Positions 1-7,675 of a DNA stretch of 35,123 nt are shown here, piece by piece. Made by a program: the position numbers and the translations under genes. The stretch is from the IMG/VR virus record IMGVR_UViG_3300009169_000048, positions 1 to 35,123 of that record; one strand, given 5' to 3'. The notes beneath the pieces were generated by a model, which ran no database searches, was not told the origin of the DNA, and worked only from the letters and a program-made list of their open reading frames with translations. Numbering within the stretch: position 1 is the stretch's first letter; each line of letters opens with the position of its first letter. Origin of the DNA: a virus.

Positions 1-66
1 TCCCCTTTCTCCGGCCACTTTGCGCGGGGTAAGTGTTGGCGGAGGGACTTTCAGATAGGGGATAAA

Positions 67-576
67 ATGAAACGAATACTAATTATTATGCTTTTGCTTT
101 TTGCTGGTCAGGCATGGGGTCAGATGTCTCACGTTATAATCTACTCGCCAAACAAAGAAGTTGATGTTTCTACTGATACAAAAGCCGATGCTGTAATGGT
201 GACGGTTCCGGCTATCAAGTGCAGCCTGAAATACCAATGGATAATCAACACATATAAGACTGACACTGTTTGGTACGCTTATGTCAGCCCTGAAGAATCA
301 AAGTGCATACAAGAGGCTGGCGATATTAAGTATTGGATAGGTGCAACAGCTAAAGAGGCATGGATAGCGGCTTATAAGAGCGGGCTACCCGATGCCGTAG
401 CCCTATTCGAGCAGAATGTGAAGTATCCTATCACGGTTGAGGAAGAAGGCAAGCCTGTTGAAAAAATGGTAACGATTGTCGAGGCCAAGGCACTCGGAGT
501 CAAAATCGAACAGACCACGATTGACAAGCAGGGGGACGCGATGCTTCCCCGTAAAGTTTTTGATGGGAGTAAATAA
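67..576 (+). CDS. Secreted protein of unknown function
   Basis: A 169-residue protein begins with a clear secretory signal peptide: a basic start (MKR), a hydrophobic core of about 12 residues, and a likely cleavage site after AWG near residue 18. The mature part has two cysteines (in IKCSL and SKCIQ) that could form a disulfide in the periplasm. I do not recognise the family. It ends two bases before the start of the large adhesin-like gene and is probably co-transcribed with it. A signal peptide next to a virion-type gene is unusual. The start is supported by a purine-rich stretch (ATAGGGGAT) just upstream. Confidence 0.75.
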   Translation: MKRILIIMLLLFAGQAWGQMSHVIIYSPNKEVDVSTDTKADAVMVTVPAIKCSLKYQWIINTYKTDTVWYAYVSPEESKCIQEAGDIKYWIGATAKEAWIAAYKSGLPDAVALFEQNVKYPITVEEEGKPVEKMVTIVEAKALGVKIEQTTIDKQGDAMLPRKVFDGSK

Positions 577-578
577 CT

Positions 579-3500
579 ATGAGAAAGCTACTTGCCGTAA
601 TCCTGATCCTGTTCGCCACGACTGCCCTTGCAGGGCAGCAACTTGTAGATTTGCCGCTGACGAGCAATCTCACCGATACCAGGGGCAACCTCACCGCAGG
701 CAATCTTATCCGCAACAGCGATGCCACCTACGTCAACACGTCCGGTGCGCTGGCGTATAGCAGGGGGACGAGAATTAATTACCTGCTTTATTCTGAGACT
801 CCAACCAATGCCTACTGGCAAAAAGGGCGGGTTGAAACATTCGTTCAAGAGGGGACTCCGCCTTCTGGAGTTTCAACCTCTTGGAGAATGGAAAATACAA
901 ATGAAGTTGGTGCTCATTATATCAGAAAAATTGCATCGGGAATAACAGGCGTAGCCGCTGGTACGACCTACATATTTTCTGTTTATGTGAAAAGAGGAAA
1001 TTACGATTACTTTGCTTTGATAGTTGATGGATACAATGTTTGCTATAACCTGACAACTGGCGCGAGTGTTTATAATCCTGCGGCACGAACTGTATCGTTC
1101 ACTTCTATAGGAGATGGATGGTATAGGTTTTCTGCTGTAAGTACCCTTTCTTCTACTTCAAATTATTATGGATGCTCACTAACAAATTCAAGCGGGAATG
1201 AGACATGGACTCCTACAGGTGATGAGTATTGTTATATCTCCGGCTTCCAACTCGAAGCCTTGCCCAGCGGCATGGTCATTGGGCCGGACCTGATGGATCA
1301 GGAGGCGCTGAATGCAACTGTCCTGACAAACGGGGACTTTTCGGACGCCACTTATACTGACTCAAGTGTTCACACTCTGAACGGTTGGAGCAATGACGGA
1401 ACCCATAATGCAACAAACAAGTGGACTATTTCAGGCGGTGCAGTAAGTTTTACCTCTGACGGAACATCGTGTGCCATCTCCCAACAAAGTGTTTTGACTG
1501 TTGACAAAGTTTACAGAGTAGTAGTTCCTGTTTCAGCAGTAGGTGGTGCAGGAATTAAATTTATTGATAGGTCGAGTGGTAAAGTTTATCAGAACATTAC
1601 AACGGCCACTACATACGACTTTTATATCGTAGCGATTGGAACTGGAATTTCTTTCGATAGAATTTCTGGCGCTGGCTCTACAGCTACAATGGACAATATT
1701 ACTATCCGCGAAGTCACCTCCCCCGCCAAAGGCAGCTTCCACAACATAGCGATGCTGGCGGGCTCGACTGAGCTAACCACAAACGGCGGGTTTGAGACTG
1801 CCGCAGCCGGAGGAGATGCTCCATTCGGGACGTGGGTTGAGACAATCGGCGGAACCGATACTATCACCGACGAGACAGGAGCAGGAGACTTCTACCTCGG
1901 CGCTCATTCTGCAAAGCTGACCTATGTAGATAGCGGAGTTACCCATGTTCAGCAGCCCATCACCACGACTGCGCTAAAGCTATACAAGCTGGAGTTCTAC
2001 ACCAAAGGAGATGTGGCTGGCCGGTATCAGGTGATCGACCTAACCGCTGATCCTGACGTTGATATTGTAGCTGCTACTGCCACAGGCGTCACGGGAACGA
2101 CATGGACTAAAGTTACTAAGTACTTTTACACTCCGACCTCATGCGTTTCGGTTGGTATTAGGCTGCTTGCCCCCGCGAGTGCTGGCTATGCGTTTTATGA
2201 TTACGTCTCCGTCCGCCAGGTGCAGACGGCGTGGACGCGCTACGGCACGAACACGATGGAGATTGACCCTGCGGAGGGCAGCGGCGGGGCGTTGAAGTCG
2301 GTTTATGGAGACACTACACCAGCAATGATTCTTTACTTTGCGAATGCCTCTGATTCGACGGTAGACTTAACCGTAGGAGAAACCTACCAGGTAACGTGTA
2401 AAGTAAAGGTTGCTGCTGGAAATTCAGTTGATTTAAGAATAAGAGATAACAGTGGTGGCACCACATTAGCAACGACTACGGTTACTGAAACATCCTTAAC
2501 CAGCAAGACCCTTTACTTCAAGGCCGTACACGCAACACTTAATGGGGTAGACTTCGCTGGTTTTGCTTCAGGCGAATCAATCTGGATCGACGACCTCACC
2601 ATCAAGTCCGTCCCCGACTTGGCCTATCTCAGCCCCGGCACCTACACAGCGACCGCTGGCAGCACAGCCACCATCCCCGCCGAGCCACGGTTTGAGACGA
2701 ACGGCTTGCTGGTGGAGGGGGAGGGGACGAATTTGCTGAGCTATAGCACAGGATTGTCAACTTCTCCTTGGGTAGGCACAAGGTGTTCGATTGCTAACAC
2801 ATCGGTTGTTGGCCCAGATGGTTCAACATACACCACACTGCATTTGAAAGAAGATAATACTGCCAGTAATACGCATTATCTAAGATACACTCCATCAGAA
2901 ACTCTTGTCGATAGCACAACCTATTCTTTCTCAGTTTTTATAAAACTTCCGTCCACAAATTATAGAAACTGGGTTAGACTGGCTTTGGTGACAAAGGCAG
3001 GAGGGGAAAGGGAGTATAATTTTGACATAAGCACAGCAACAACTGGAACTGGCGACGCTGCTGGAAAAGGCATTAGTCTTGTAGGAAACGGCTGGTACAG
3101 GATTTGGATTTCAGATAACTTATCTACAGGAACTACCGCGCCAATATTTACAGTGTATATTGGAGAAGCGGATAACGATTGGACGTTTTCAGGAGATGCT
3201 GCTTCTGGATTCTATCTTTTCGGCGCCCAACTCGAAGCCACCGCCTACCCCACGTCCTACATCCCCACCAACGGCTGCCCCGTGACAAGGTTGACTGAGC
3301 GTTCATGGTACACCTCGCCCACAGATCAGAACGGTTACTCGTGGACGATGAGCACGGCATTGAAGAATGCGCTGGGGGCCGCGAGTCCAAGCCGGGGGAC
3401 GATGCTGGTGGATTGGATGCCGGGATATGCTGAATCGGCTTTAACACTTAATTATTTAGCGGCAGCAATTAGTGTTTATGATAATGCCACAAGCATCTTA

Positions 3501-3911
3501 CTCCCAAGAGACAGCGGCGGAACAGCTCAGATTAGATCTTATGATGGAACCAATGAGCCAAGAACACCATTTAACTGGGCAGCGAATACAGTTTATCCTC
3601 TGGCCGTAAGATGGGATTCAACCGCCAATGGAGCAGCGGGTTATTTGCAGATTTCAGACAAACAAAGCGGAACTTGGAATGTTACCACAAATGACGAGCG
3701 CACAGCCTATGATGGATCATTTGGTGCGCCTGCTCTCGGCACCTCCCTCCGTCTCGCCTACGGCAACGAGTACCCGTTCTGGATTAAGAACATAAAGTTC
3801 TTCGACGGCTGGGTAGCTGACGGAAGTCTTGACCTACCGGTAATGGAAGACTGTATCTTACCAGGACAACCGTGGAGTTGCGGCGAGCTTGTTAGACCAT
3901 ATACGTATTAG
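579..3911 (+). CDS. Large multi-domain adhesin / tail-fibre-like protein with signal peptide
   Basis: This 1110-residue protein starts with a signal peptide (MRKLLAVILILFATTALA). It then carries beta-rich modules typical of carbohydrate-binding phage adhesins. One module occurs twice, at about residues 65-235 and 725-900. Each copy has NxLxYS, then Y(I/S)FSV(Y/F), GxGWYR, and a closing QLEA motif (SGFQLEA; FGAQLEATAYPTSY). Between them, around residues 250-690, are three carbohydrate-binding-like (CBM_4_9-type) segments starting with NGDF/NGGFE. The C-terminal part, about 930-1100, looks like a LamG/concanavalin-type domain. The role is inferred as surface-glycan binding, either as a virion fibre or as a secreted adhesin. 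Base composition alternates: module ends are GC-rich and interiors AT-rich, which suggests module swapping. Confidence 0.8.
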   Translation: MRKLLAVILILFATTALAGQQLVDLPLTSNLTDTRGNLTAGNLIRNSDATYVNTSGALAYSRGTRINYLLYSETPTNAYWQKGRVETFVQEGTPPSGVSTSWRMENTNEVGAHYIRKIASGITGVAAGTTYIFSVYVKRGNYDYFALIVDGYNVCYNLTTGASVYNPAARTVSFTSIGDGWYRFSAVSTLSSTSNYYGCSLTNSSGNETWTPTGDEYCYISGFQLEALPSGMVIGPDLMDQEALNATVLTNGDFSDATYTDSSVHTLNGWSNDGTHNATNKWTISGGAVSFTSDGTSCAISQQSVLTVDKVYRVVVPVSAVGGAGIKFIDRSSGKVYQNITTATTYDFYIVAIGTGISFDRISGAGSTATMDNITIREVTSPAKGSFHNIAMLAGSTELTTNGGFETAAAGGDAPFGTWVETIGGTDTITDETGAGDFYLGAHSAKLTYVDSGVTHVQQPITTTALKLYKLEFYTKGDVAGRYQVIDLTADPDVDIVAATATGVTGTTWTKVTKYFYTPTSCVSVGIRLLAPASAGYAFYDYVSVRQVQTAWTRYGTNTMEIDPAEGSGGALKSVYGDTTPAMILYFANASDSTVDLTVGETYQVTCKVKVAAGNSVDLRIRDNSGGTTLATTTVTETSLTSKTLYFKAVHATLNGVDFAGFASGESIWIDDLTIKSVPDLAYLSPGTYTATAGSTATIPAEPRFETNGLLVEGEGTNLLSYSTGLSTSPWVGTRCSIANTSVVGPDGSTYTTLHLKEDNTASNTHYLRYTPSETLVDSTTYSFSVFIKLPSTNYRNWVRLALVTKAGGEREYNFDISTATTGTGDAAGKGISLVGNGWYRIWISDNLSTGTTAPIFTVYIGEADNDWTFSGDAASGFYLFGAQLEATAYPTSYIPTNGCPVTRLTERSWYTSPTDQNGYSWTMSTALKNALGAASPSRGTMLVDWMPGYAESALTLNYLAAAISVYDNATSILLPRDSGGTAQIRSYDGTNEPRTPFNWAANTVYPLAVRWDSTANGAAGYLQISDKQSGTWNVTTNDERTAYDGSFGAPALGTSLRLAYGNEYPFWIKNIKFFDGWVADGSLDLPVMEDCILPGQPWSCGELVRPYTY

Positions 3912-3927
3912 ATGGAGGACATTAGAA

Positions 3928-4266
3928 TTGACCTACACCGGAACTGAAAAACGCAGCGGCGACCCTGGACGGCGAAGCTATGACGGAACTTGTGTTTTGC
4001 ACGACCCTACGCTTGCGAATTGTCGAGAGGAACGTCAGCAGACACACGAAGAACTTGCCCTGTTGCGAAGTCAGACCGGCGGGATGGTTTCTTGGAAGGT
4101 TATGACTTTAATTATAACTATGTCGGTTGTAGTTTTGGGTTCAGGATTCGGGTATTTCGGTACTGCGATGAACAAGTTAAGCGACCGGCTTTATGTCCTC
4201 GACGTTCTGGTGTATCGTATGGACCAGCTTGAAAAAGCGGTTCATAAATCACAAATTACGCCTTGA
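3928..4266 (+). CDS. Small membrane protein with coiled-coil flank, holin-like candidate
   Basis: The chosen start is TTG at 3928, which has a GGAGG ribosome-binding site at 3914-3918; the frame is also open upstream to 3889. The 112-residue product has a charged N-terminal half with a short helical stretch (EERQQTHEELALLRS). One membrane segment follows (about residues 56-75, VMTLIITMSVVVLGSGFGYF), then a C-terminal helix rich in Leu and charged residues. A single membrane helix next to a coiled coil, just after the fibre-like gene, recalls phage holin or XhlA-type lysis accessory proteins. That function is inferred from layout only. Confidence 0.6.
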   Translation: MTYTGTEKRSGDPGRRSYDGTCVLHDPTLANCREERQQTHEELALLRSQTGGMVSWKVMTLIITMSVVVLGSGFGYFGTAMNKLSDRLYVLDVLVYRMDQLEKAVHKSQITP

Positions 4267-4291
4267 CAAAATAAACTCAAAATGAGACAAT
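4263..4291 (+). promoter_or_regulatory. Possible promoter inside the end of the membrane-protein gene
   Basis: A perfect -35 hexamer TTGACA (4263-4268) is followed after 17 bases by GACAAT (4286-4291), which matches the -10 consensus at four of six positions. It would start a transcript into the small-gene cluster from 4443. The -35 overlaps the stop codon of the upstream gene. The weak -10 keeps confidence low. Confidence 0.35.
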
Positions 4292-4442
4292 TATCGCATC
4301 CGTGTGTGTCTTATGACGAATCAGGCACCAGGGCCAGCATCCGAACACAGCAGTAGGAGCTCGCTGGCGATATCGCTTCGATCGGCGGCCTCCTGGTGGG
4401 AAACCGCCGACACACGGTAAACCAATGGCCAAGGGTGACGCA
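4292..4442 (+). other. Non-coding leader with hairpin
   Basis: No convincing gene lies here. The segment follows the possible promoter at 4263 and contains a 7-bp perfect stem, TCGGCGG (4382-4388) with CCGCCGA (4404-4410), around a 15-base loop. A GCGATATCGC palindrome lies just before it. It may be a structured 5' leader for the downstream gene cluster; I could not match it to a known riboswitch class. Confidence 0.35.
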
Positions 4443-4700
4443 ATGCCACAGCCGAAAAACTATTTTCACAAGCGGGCGAAATTCGCTCTTTTGCTCCAAA
4501 AACTGATTATCCATCTTCACGGCCTCAGGATCGATATTGACCTGGGGCCGGGCGTGTTTTTAGACTTGCAAAAAACAGGAAAGCCGCTTACTGATGACGA
4601 TATTTTCCACATTGAAAAATATTGGGAGTCTATCGGCGGCACGATAAAAAAGGGGCGCAAGGACAAGAGCCTTTCGTCTTATTATTGGACGGTGGAGTGA
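4443..4700 (+). CDS. Hypothetical protein
   Basis: An 85-residue soluble protein with no family I recognise. The start at 4443 is preferred over ATG 4425 because AAGGGTGA lies just upstream at a suitable distance. The N-terminus is basic and aromatic (NYFHKRAKF), the middle is hydrophobic, and the C-terminus is lysine-rich (KKGRKDK). Its stop overlaps the next start (TGATG), so the two are translationally coupled. Confidence 0.65.
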   Translation: MPQPKNYFHKRAKFALLLQKLIIHLHGLRIDIDLGPGVFLDLQKTGKPLTDDDIFHIEKYWESIGGTIKKGRKDKSLSSYYWTVE

Positions 4701-5038
4701 TGGGAAAGTTATTTATGGATAAATACGAAGAACCGGATGAAGAATCAATCGAAATTCTTCAGAAAGAAGGTCATACGTACCACTGCGCCTGTAGGATAGT
4801 TTGGGGTGATGGAGAGTGTGAATGCGATAAGGCAGACAAAATACCTGGACCTGTTTCGAGCCTTATGTATAACGGGGTTTGTTATATTTGCCTTGCTAAA
4901 GAAGGAAAAATTCATGAGCCGTGGTGCAGGAGCGCCGGTAAGGAGTGCAAATCAATGTATACCCTATGGCAAAAGCTCATGGTAGCAATCAACGTATGTC
5001 TGAAGCTGCGCCGTGAGCGTAAGGACGCGGAGAAGTGA
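4700..5038 (+). CDS. Cys/His-rich small protein, paralogue of the protein at 5504
   Basis: A 112-residue protein starting at ATG 4700, overlapping the previous stop codon; ATG 4715 is an alternative. It carries HTYHCACRIVWGDGECEC near residue 30, which is nearly repeated in the protein at 5504-5695 (HTHHCACRMVWGGGECEC). The Cys and His spacing suggests metal binding, probably zinc. A second Cys-containing half (VCYICLAKEG, WCRSAGKEC) may form another site and is missing in the shorter paralogue. The function is unknown. Its stop overlaps the next gene by four bases (GTGA). Confidence 0.75.
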   Translation: MGKLFMDKYEEPDEESIEILQKEGHTYHCACRIVWGDGECECDKADKIPGPVSSLMYNGVCYICLAKEGKIHEPWCRSAGKECKSMYTLWQKLMVAINVCLKLRRERKDAEK

Positions 5039-5259
5039 CACCTGCTGCAAAGCCACAGCCGGCTCCTGAGCCTGGAAAGCTGGTTGTACTACCGCTGGTG
5101 CTTAACGACCTGAAAGCCCGCGCCGTGAGCGGCTGTATCAAATACGGCACTATGCTCCAATCACATAACGGCCGTGACGCTTTAATGGATGCCTACCAGG
5201 AAGCTCTTGACCTTGCGATGTATCTCCGCCAAGCAATAGCCGAGAGGGACGGCGAGTGA
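5035..5259 (+). CDS. MazG-like small phage protein
   Basis: A 74-residue protein starting at GTG 5035, which overlaps the preceding stop as GTGA. The motif NGRDALMDAYQEALDLAMYLRQ (residues 45-66) resembles the helical metal-binding core of MazG/dUTPase-type NTP pyrophosphohydrolases, with E56 and D59 as candidate metal ligands. Only one helix pair is present, so this may be a minimal or inactive member acting as an oligomer. Such small proteins are common in phage accessory operons. The family link is by eye and moderate. Confidence 0.6.
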   Translation: MTPAAKPQPAPEPGKLVVLPLVLNDLKARAVSGCIKYGTMLQSHNGRDALMDAYQEALDLAMYLRQAIAERDGE

Positions 5260-5507
5260 CCGACCAGCACTATGACGATTACTTTTGTGACCTAATAGGG
5301 GTTACAACGTGCCGTTATAGATTGGTCGGGCAGCAAACCTCTTGCCGGGGCTACGGAGTGACAAGCTACGGTCGCAGGGCGAGCGATAACACTTGCACAT
5401 GGTTCAGGGCGATAGGTGACGGGCAGTGGTTGTGTACTAACCCTGAGGCCACCAGGGACGCTCTGAGGCGCTTTAAAGAGATGGCTTGCATGGAGGTAAA
5501 AGCATGA
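5256..5507 (+). CDS. Cys-rich hypothetical protein
   Basis: An 83-residue protein starting at GTG 5256, which overlaps the upstream stop by four bases. It contains six cysteines (DYFCDL, TTCRYR, TSCRGYG, NTCTWF, WLCTNP, MACMEV) and several aromatic residues, suggesting a disulfide-bonded or metal-binding fold. No family is recognised. It overlaps the next gene by four bases, in line with the tight packing of this cluster. Confidence 0.65.
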   Translation: MTDQHYDDYFCDLIGVTTCRYRLVGQQTSCRGYGVTSYGRRASDNTCTWFRAIGDGQWLCTNPEATRDALRRFKEMACMEVKA

Positions 5508-5695
5508 CAATCGATGCAGAAAGTGAAGAATATATTCAAGTTTTAATTTACCAAGATGAAGGCCACACGCACCATTGCGCTTGTCGGATGGTTTGGGGAG
5601 GTGGTGAATGTGAGTGCAATTTAAATAAGCAAACTCCAGAAATGTTTAAGGCGGTTGAGTGCGAAAATAAGATATACTGGCTGGTTAATAAGTGA
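5504..5695 (+). CDS. Short Cys/His-motif protein, paralogue of the protein at 4700
   Basis: A 63-residue protein; ATG 5504 is chosen because GGAGG lies nine bases upstream. Its core HTHHCACRMVWGGGECEC matches that of the 4700 gene at 15 of 18 positions, so one arose from the other or both from a common source. It lacks the second Cys-rich half of the longer copy. It probably binds a metal; its role is unknown. Confidence 0.7.
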   Translation: MTIDAESEEYIQVLIYQDEGHTHHCACRMVWGGGECECNLNKQTPEMFKAVECENKIYWLVNK

Positions 5696-5699
5696 CTGC

Positions 5700-5885
5700 A
5701 TGAAGGTCTACACCTCAGAAACAAAGCGCACCTGTACGCTCTGCGGCAGCCGTAGAACGTATTTGCGTTTCCGCGATGAGGCTAACGATAAAATTTGCGC
5801 TATCTGCGGTAAGTGTCATGAAGAATGGCATAAGGTAAACAATCACAACCACAGAAAGGAAAACTACAATGGCACGAGGGATTAG
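5700..5885 (+). CDS. Small zinc-finger protein
   Basis: A 61-residue protein starting at ATG 5700. It has two CxxC pairs (CTLC at residues 11-14, CAICGKC near 31-37) and a His-rich tail (EEWHKVNNHNHRK), which together could hold one or two zinc ions. The layout is like HNH or zinc-ribbon phage proteins, but no catalytic motif is evident. It overlaps the following gene by 17 bases. Confidence 0.6.
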   Translation: MKVYTSETKRTCTLCGSRRTYLRFRDEANDKICAICGKCHEEWHKVNNHNHRKENYNGTRD

Positions 5886-6126
5886 CAAGAATTTCATGGC
5901 GCGTATGCTGTTCGGGCTGTCTTTTGCTGCGGCCCTGCTGGATGCTTTCAGCGACAACAAATTGACCCCGCAGGAACTTACGTCGATGTTCAATCAGGCG
6001 TTCGGGTTTATCCTGGGGGCCGGGTCGGTAACTGCTGCTGACTTGCAATTCGTTTTCAACCCGGACGGTAGCGCCAGCCTTAACTTTTCAAAGGCGCTGG
6101 TGGACAAGCTGAATCTGGAACTGTAA
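5869..6126 (+). CDS. Hypothetical protein
   Basis: An 85-residue protein with an AGAAAGGA ribosome-binding site before ATG 5869. The N-terminal third is hydrophobic and helical (ARMLFGLSFAAALLDAF). A segment DNKLTPQELTSMF resembles an EF-hand-like helix entry but lacks a full calcium loop. The C-terminus has FNPDGSASLNFS. I do not recognise the family. The position before the lysis-type genes suggests a late or lysis-linked role. Confidence 0.65.
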   Translation: MARGISKNFMARMLFGLSFAAALLDAFSDNKLTPQELTSMFNQAFGFILGAGSVTAADLQFVFNPDGSASLNFSKALVDKLNLEL

Positions 6127-6131
6127 AAGAG

Positions 6132-6151
6132 GGGGCTGCTTCGGCGGCCCC
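6132..6151 (+). other. Strong UUCG-capped hairpin between genes
   Basis: GGGGCTGC (6132-6139) pairs with GCGGCCCC (6144-6151) around a TTCG tetraloop, giving an 8-bp stem with one G-U pair. No T-run follows, so it is unlikely to terminate efficiently. It may protect the mRNA 3' end or set expression of the next gene. Confidence 0.5.
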
Positions 6152-6169
6152 TAACCACTTGGAGGTTAA

Positions 6170-6373
6170 ATGATCTCAGGTTGGAAAACACTCTCCGCTG
6201 GTGCAACGCTAATACTAACTGGACTTGTTGAAATAATCTCCGGACTTTCAGGTTTGCCGGAAACTATTGATTGGGAAGCTATCAAGGAAGGCGCTACGCT
6301 GTTTGGATCAGGACTCGCGGCTATTGGAATTGGTCACAAAGTCGATAAGAGCGGGATTGTGAACGTCAAATGA
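6170..6373 (+). CDS. Small membrane protein, holin-like candidate
   Basis: A 67-residue protein with a GGAGG site seven bases before ATG 6170. It has two short hydrophobic stretches (about residues 9-27 and 42-57) separated by an acidic segment (LPETIDWEAIKEG), and a basic tail. This shape matches small phage membrane proteins of the holin type. It overlaps the papain-fold enzyme gene by four bases (ATGA), which supports a joint lysis role by position only. Confidence 0.65.
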   Translation: MISGWKTLSAGATLILTGLVEIISGLSGLPETIDWEAIKEGATLFGSGLAAIGIGHKVDKSGIVNVK

Positions 6374-6903
6374 AAAAAAACAGACTGACAATATACAATT
6401 GCCTTGCACCACAGATGGACACCGGAGATCTAATTGAGTGGCGGTCAAAGAGTGCTATCGGAGCCGCTATCAGGTTTTTCACCGGGGAGAATGTGAACCA
6501 CTCAAGCCTTGTCGTGCGATTGCCGTATGACGGTTGCTCCCGCAGATTCGTGGTCGAGGCTATCGGAAGCGGACTTGAATTTAGGTTACTGTCAAACCAG
6601 ATCGAAAGATACCACGGCGCAGCATGGTGGTATAGCCTGAAAAAAGAGCCTAAAAAGCCGCTTGATAAAATGGGCGAATGGGCTTTGACTGAAGTCTCTA
6701 AGGGGATCAAATACGATTTCGCAGACCTGATAAAACAAGCTTTTGGCCGAGTCAGTCTTGATGCTAAAAGGTGGTTTTGCTCCGAAGTTGTTGACGCTTG
6801 CTATATTGAACATGGTATTATACAACCCGATCCAGACGGAGCAAGGCGGCCAGGGGAATTTTCCAATCTCGGTATTTTCGAATCTAAAGCGAGATTGATA
6901 TGA
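6370..6903 (+). CDS. NlpC/P60-like (YiiX-type, permuted papain-fold) enzyme, candidate lysis or cell-wall hydrolase
   Basis: A 177-residue protein with features of the permuted NlpC/P60 group: an early MDTGDLIEW strand, NHSSLVVR with a candidate catalytic His at residue 44, VVEA at 62-65, and RWFCSEVVDACY with a candidate catalytic Cys at 137. Known members cleave amide or ester bonds in peptidoglycan or lipid-linked substrates. No other endolysin is visible in the window, and it follows a small membrane protein directly, so a lysis role is a reasonable inference. It could instead be a virion-associated hydrolase. Confidence 0.75.
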   Translation: MKKNRLTIYNCLAPQMDTGDLIEWRSKSAIGAAIRFFTGENVNHSSLVVRLPYDGCSRRFVVEAIGSGLEFRLLSNQIERYHGAAWWYSLKKEPKKPLDKMGEWALTEVSKGIKYDFADLIKQAFGRVSLDAKRWFCSEVVDACYIEHGIIQPDPDGARRPGEFSNLGIFESKARLI

Positions 6904-7058
6904 AATTCATCGTCCATCGCAGTGGTAAAAAAATAACAATAAAAATGAAAACCCCAATATCTGAAAGACTTTGCATTATCGCAACACCTAAAAAAATAAA
7001 AGAATTATATAATCAACTCGCTGATGTATTATCTGAAGATTCTAACGACGATGCTTAA
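6900..7058 (+). CDS. Small basic hypothetical protein
   Basis: A 52-residue protein whose ATG overlaps the stop of the enzyme gene (ATGA). It is rich in Lys and Ile at the N-terminus (SGKKITIKMK) and acidic at the C-terminus (EDSNDD). It is the last plus-strand gene before the oppositely directed early operon; 31 bases without an obvious terminator separate them. Confidence 0.55.
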   Translation: MKFIVHRSGKKITIKMKTPISERLCIIATPKKIKELYNQLADVLSEDSNDDA

Positions 7059-7089
7059 GTGCTCTTGTAAAATTATATAGCGTTGTAGT

Positions 7090-7296
7090 TTACAGTTTAA
7101 TTTGTGATATTTCTTTGATTAATTTTATGGCGTCTTCTGCTATACTTTCTGCTTTGTCATATGCGCGCTCAAATACGCCTAAAAGTTCTTCATGACTACC
7201 ATCAGTTCTAAAAGTTCCATCTTCATCTGGATCATCAGGTAAACAATACGACAACCTTTTCTGTAGATCATTTATTTTTTCTTCTAAATTTTGCAT
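7090..7296 (-). CDS. Small acidic hypothetical protein
   Basis: A 68-residue protein starting at the ATG at 7296, preceded by AAGGATG. It is the distal gene of the minus-strand operon. It is highly acidic in the middle (DDPDEDG) with a helical C-terminal half (FERAYDKAESIAEDAIKL), suggesting a short coiled coil. No family is recognised. Confidence 0.6.
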   Translation of the reverse strand: MQNLEEKINDLQKRLSYCLPDDPDEDGTFRTDGSHEELLGVFERAYDKAESIAEDAIKLIKEISQIKL

Positions 7297-7326
7297 ATCA
7301 TCATCCTTGTTTAATGGTGAGGTAAA

Positions 7327-7506
7327 ATGAATGAGTGCCCAAAGTGCCAAGGAAAAATTGAGCCAGTGCTTTCTACGCCCGATGAGGAGCGCTATCTGTT
7401 CCAGCAATGCGGACTGAATTGGGCTGTTGCTTCTTGGGCCGCGTGCTGGCCGCAAGATCCGCCTTGTGCTTCTCAACTACGGCCCATCCTTTTAGAGCGC
7501 GGTTAG
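7327..7506 (+). CDS. Possible remnant zinc-ribbon gene, antisense within the early operon
   Basis: A 59-codon plus-strand frame with a good GGTGAGG site before ATG 7327 begins MNECPKCQGKIEPVL, a typical zinc-ribbon opening. The second knuckle reads YLFQQCG, where a Cys would be expected at the Phe. The rest runs antisense to the 7373-7675 gene. It may be a decayed or truncated gene, or chance. The ribosome site and CPKC start argue for a real origin; the missing Cys and antisense tail argue against function. Confidence 0.3.
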   Translation: MNECPKCQGKIEPVLSTPDEERYLFQQCGLNWAVASWAACWPQDPPCASQLRPILLERG

Positions 7507-7675
7507 ATCGTCTGAGCTTGGATAGTTCCTCCTGCAATGCTCGCACGTCTCCGGAGTAACGTGTTTTTTCGAAGTCTATTTGGCGCTGCATGTCCTCACA
7601 TTTCCCGCCAGCTATTAAAGCCATTGCCAACGCGCCAACTACTGCTCCTACGATCAAGCAGATTGCGTACCACAT
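7373..7675 (-). CDS. Membrane-anchored coiled-coil protein
   Basis: A 100-residue protein with an N-terminal membrane helix (AICLIVGAVVGALAMALI) and then a coiled coil (residues about 27-62, CEDMQRQIDFEKTRY onward). The tail is basic. The layout resembles inner-membrane spanin subunits, but it sits in an early-type operon far from the lysis genes, so I treat it as a membrane protein of unknown role. Confidence 0.6.
   Translation of the reverse strand: MWYAICLIVGAVVGALAMALIAGGKCEDMQRQIDFEKTRYSGDVRALQEELSKLRRSNRALKGWAVVEKHKADLAASTRPKKQQPNSVRIAGTDSAPHRA

Noticed and set aside
3148-3447. Minus-strand frame within the adhesin gene
   Set aside because: Shadow of the strong plus-strand gene; no ribosome site or motif.
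6132-6151. UUCG hairpin as an intrinsic terminator
   Set aside because: No T-run follows and genes continue in the same direction within 20 bases.
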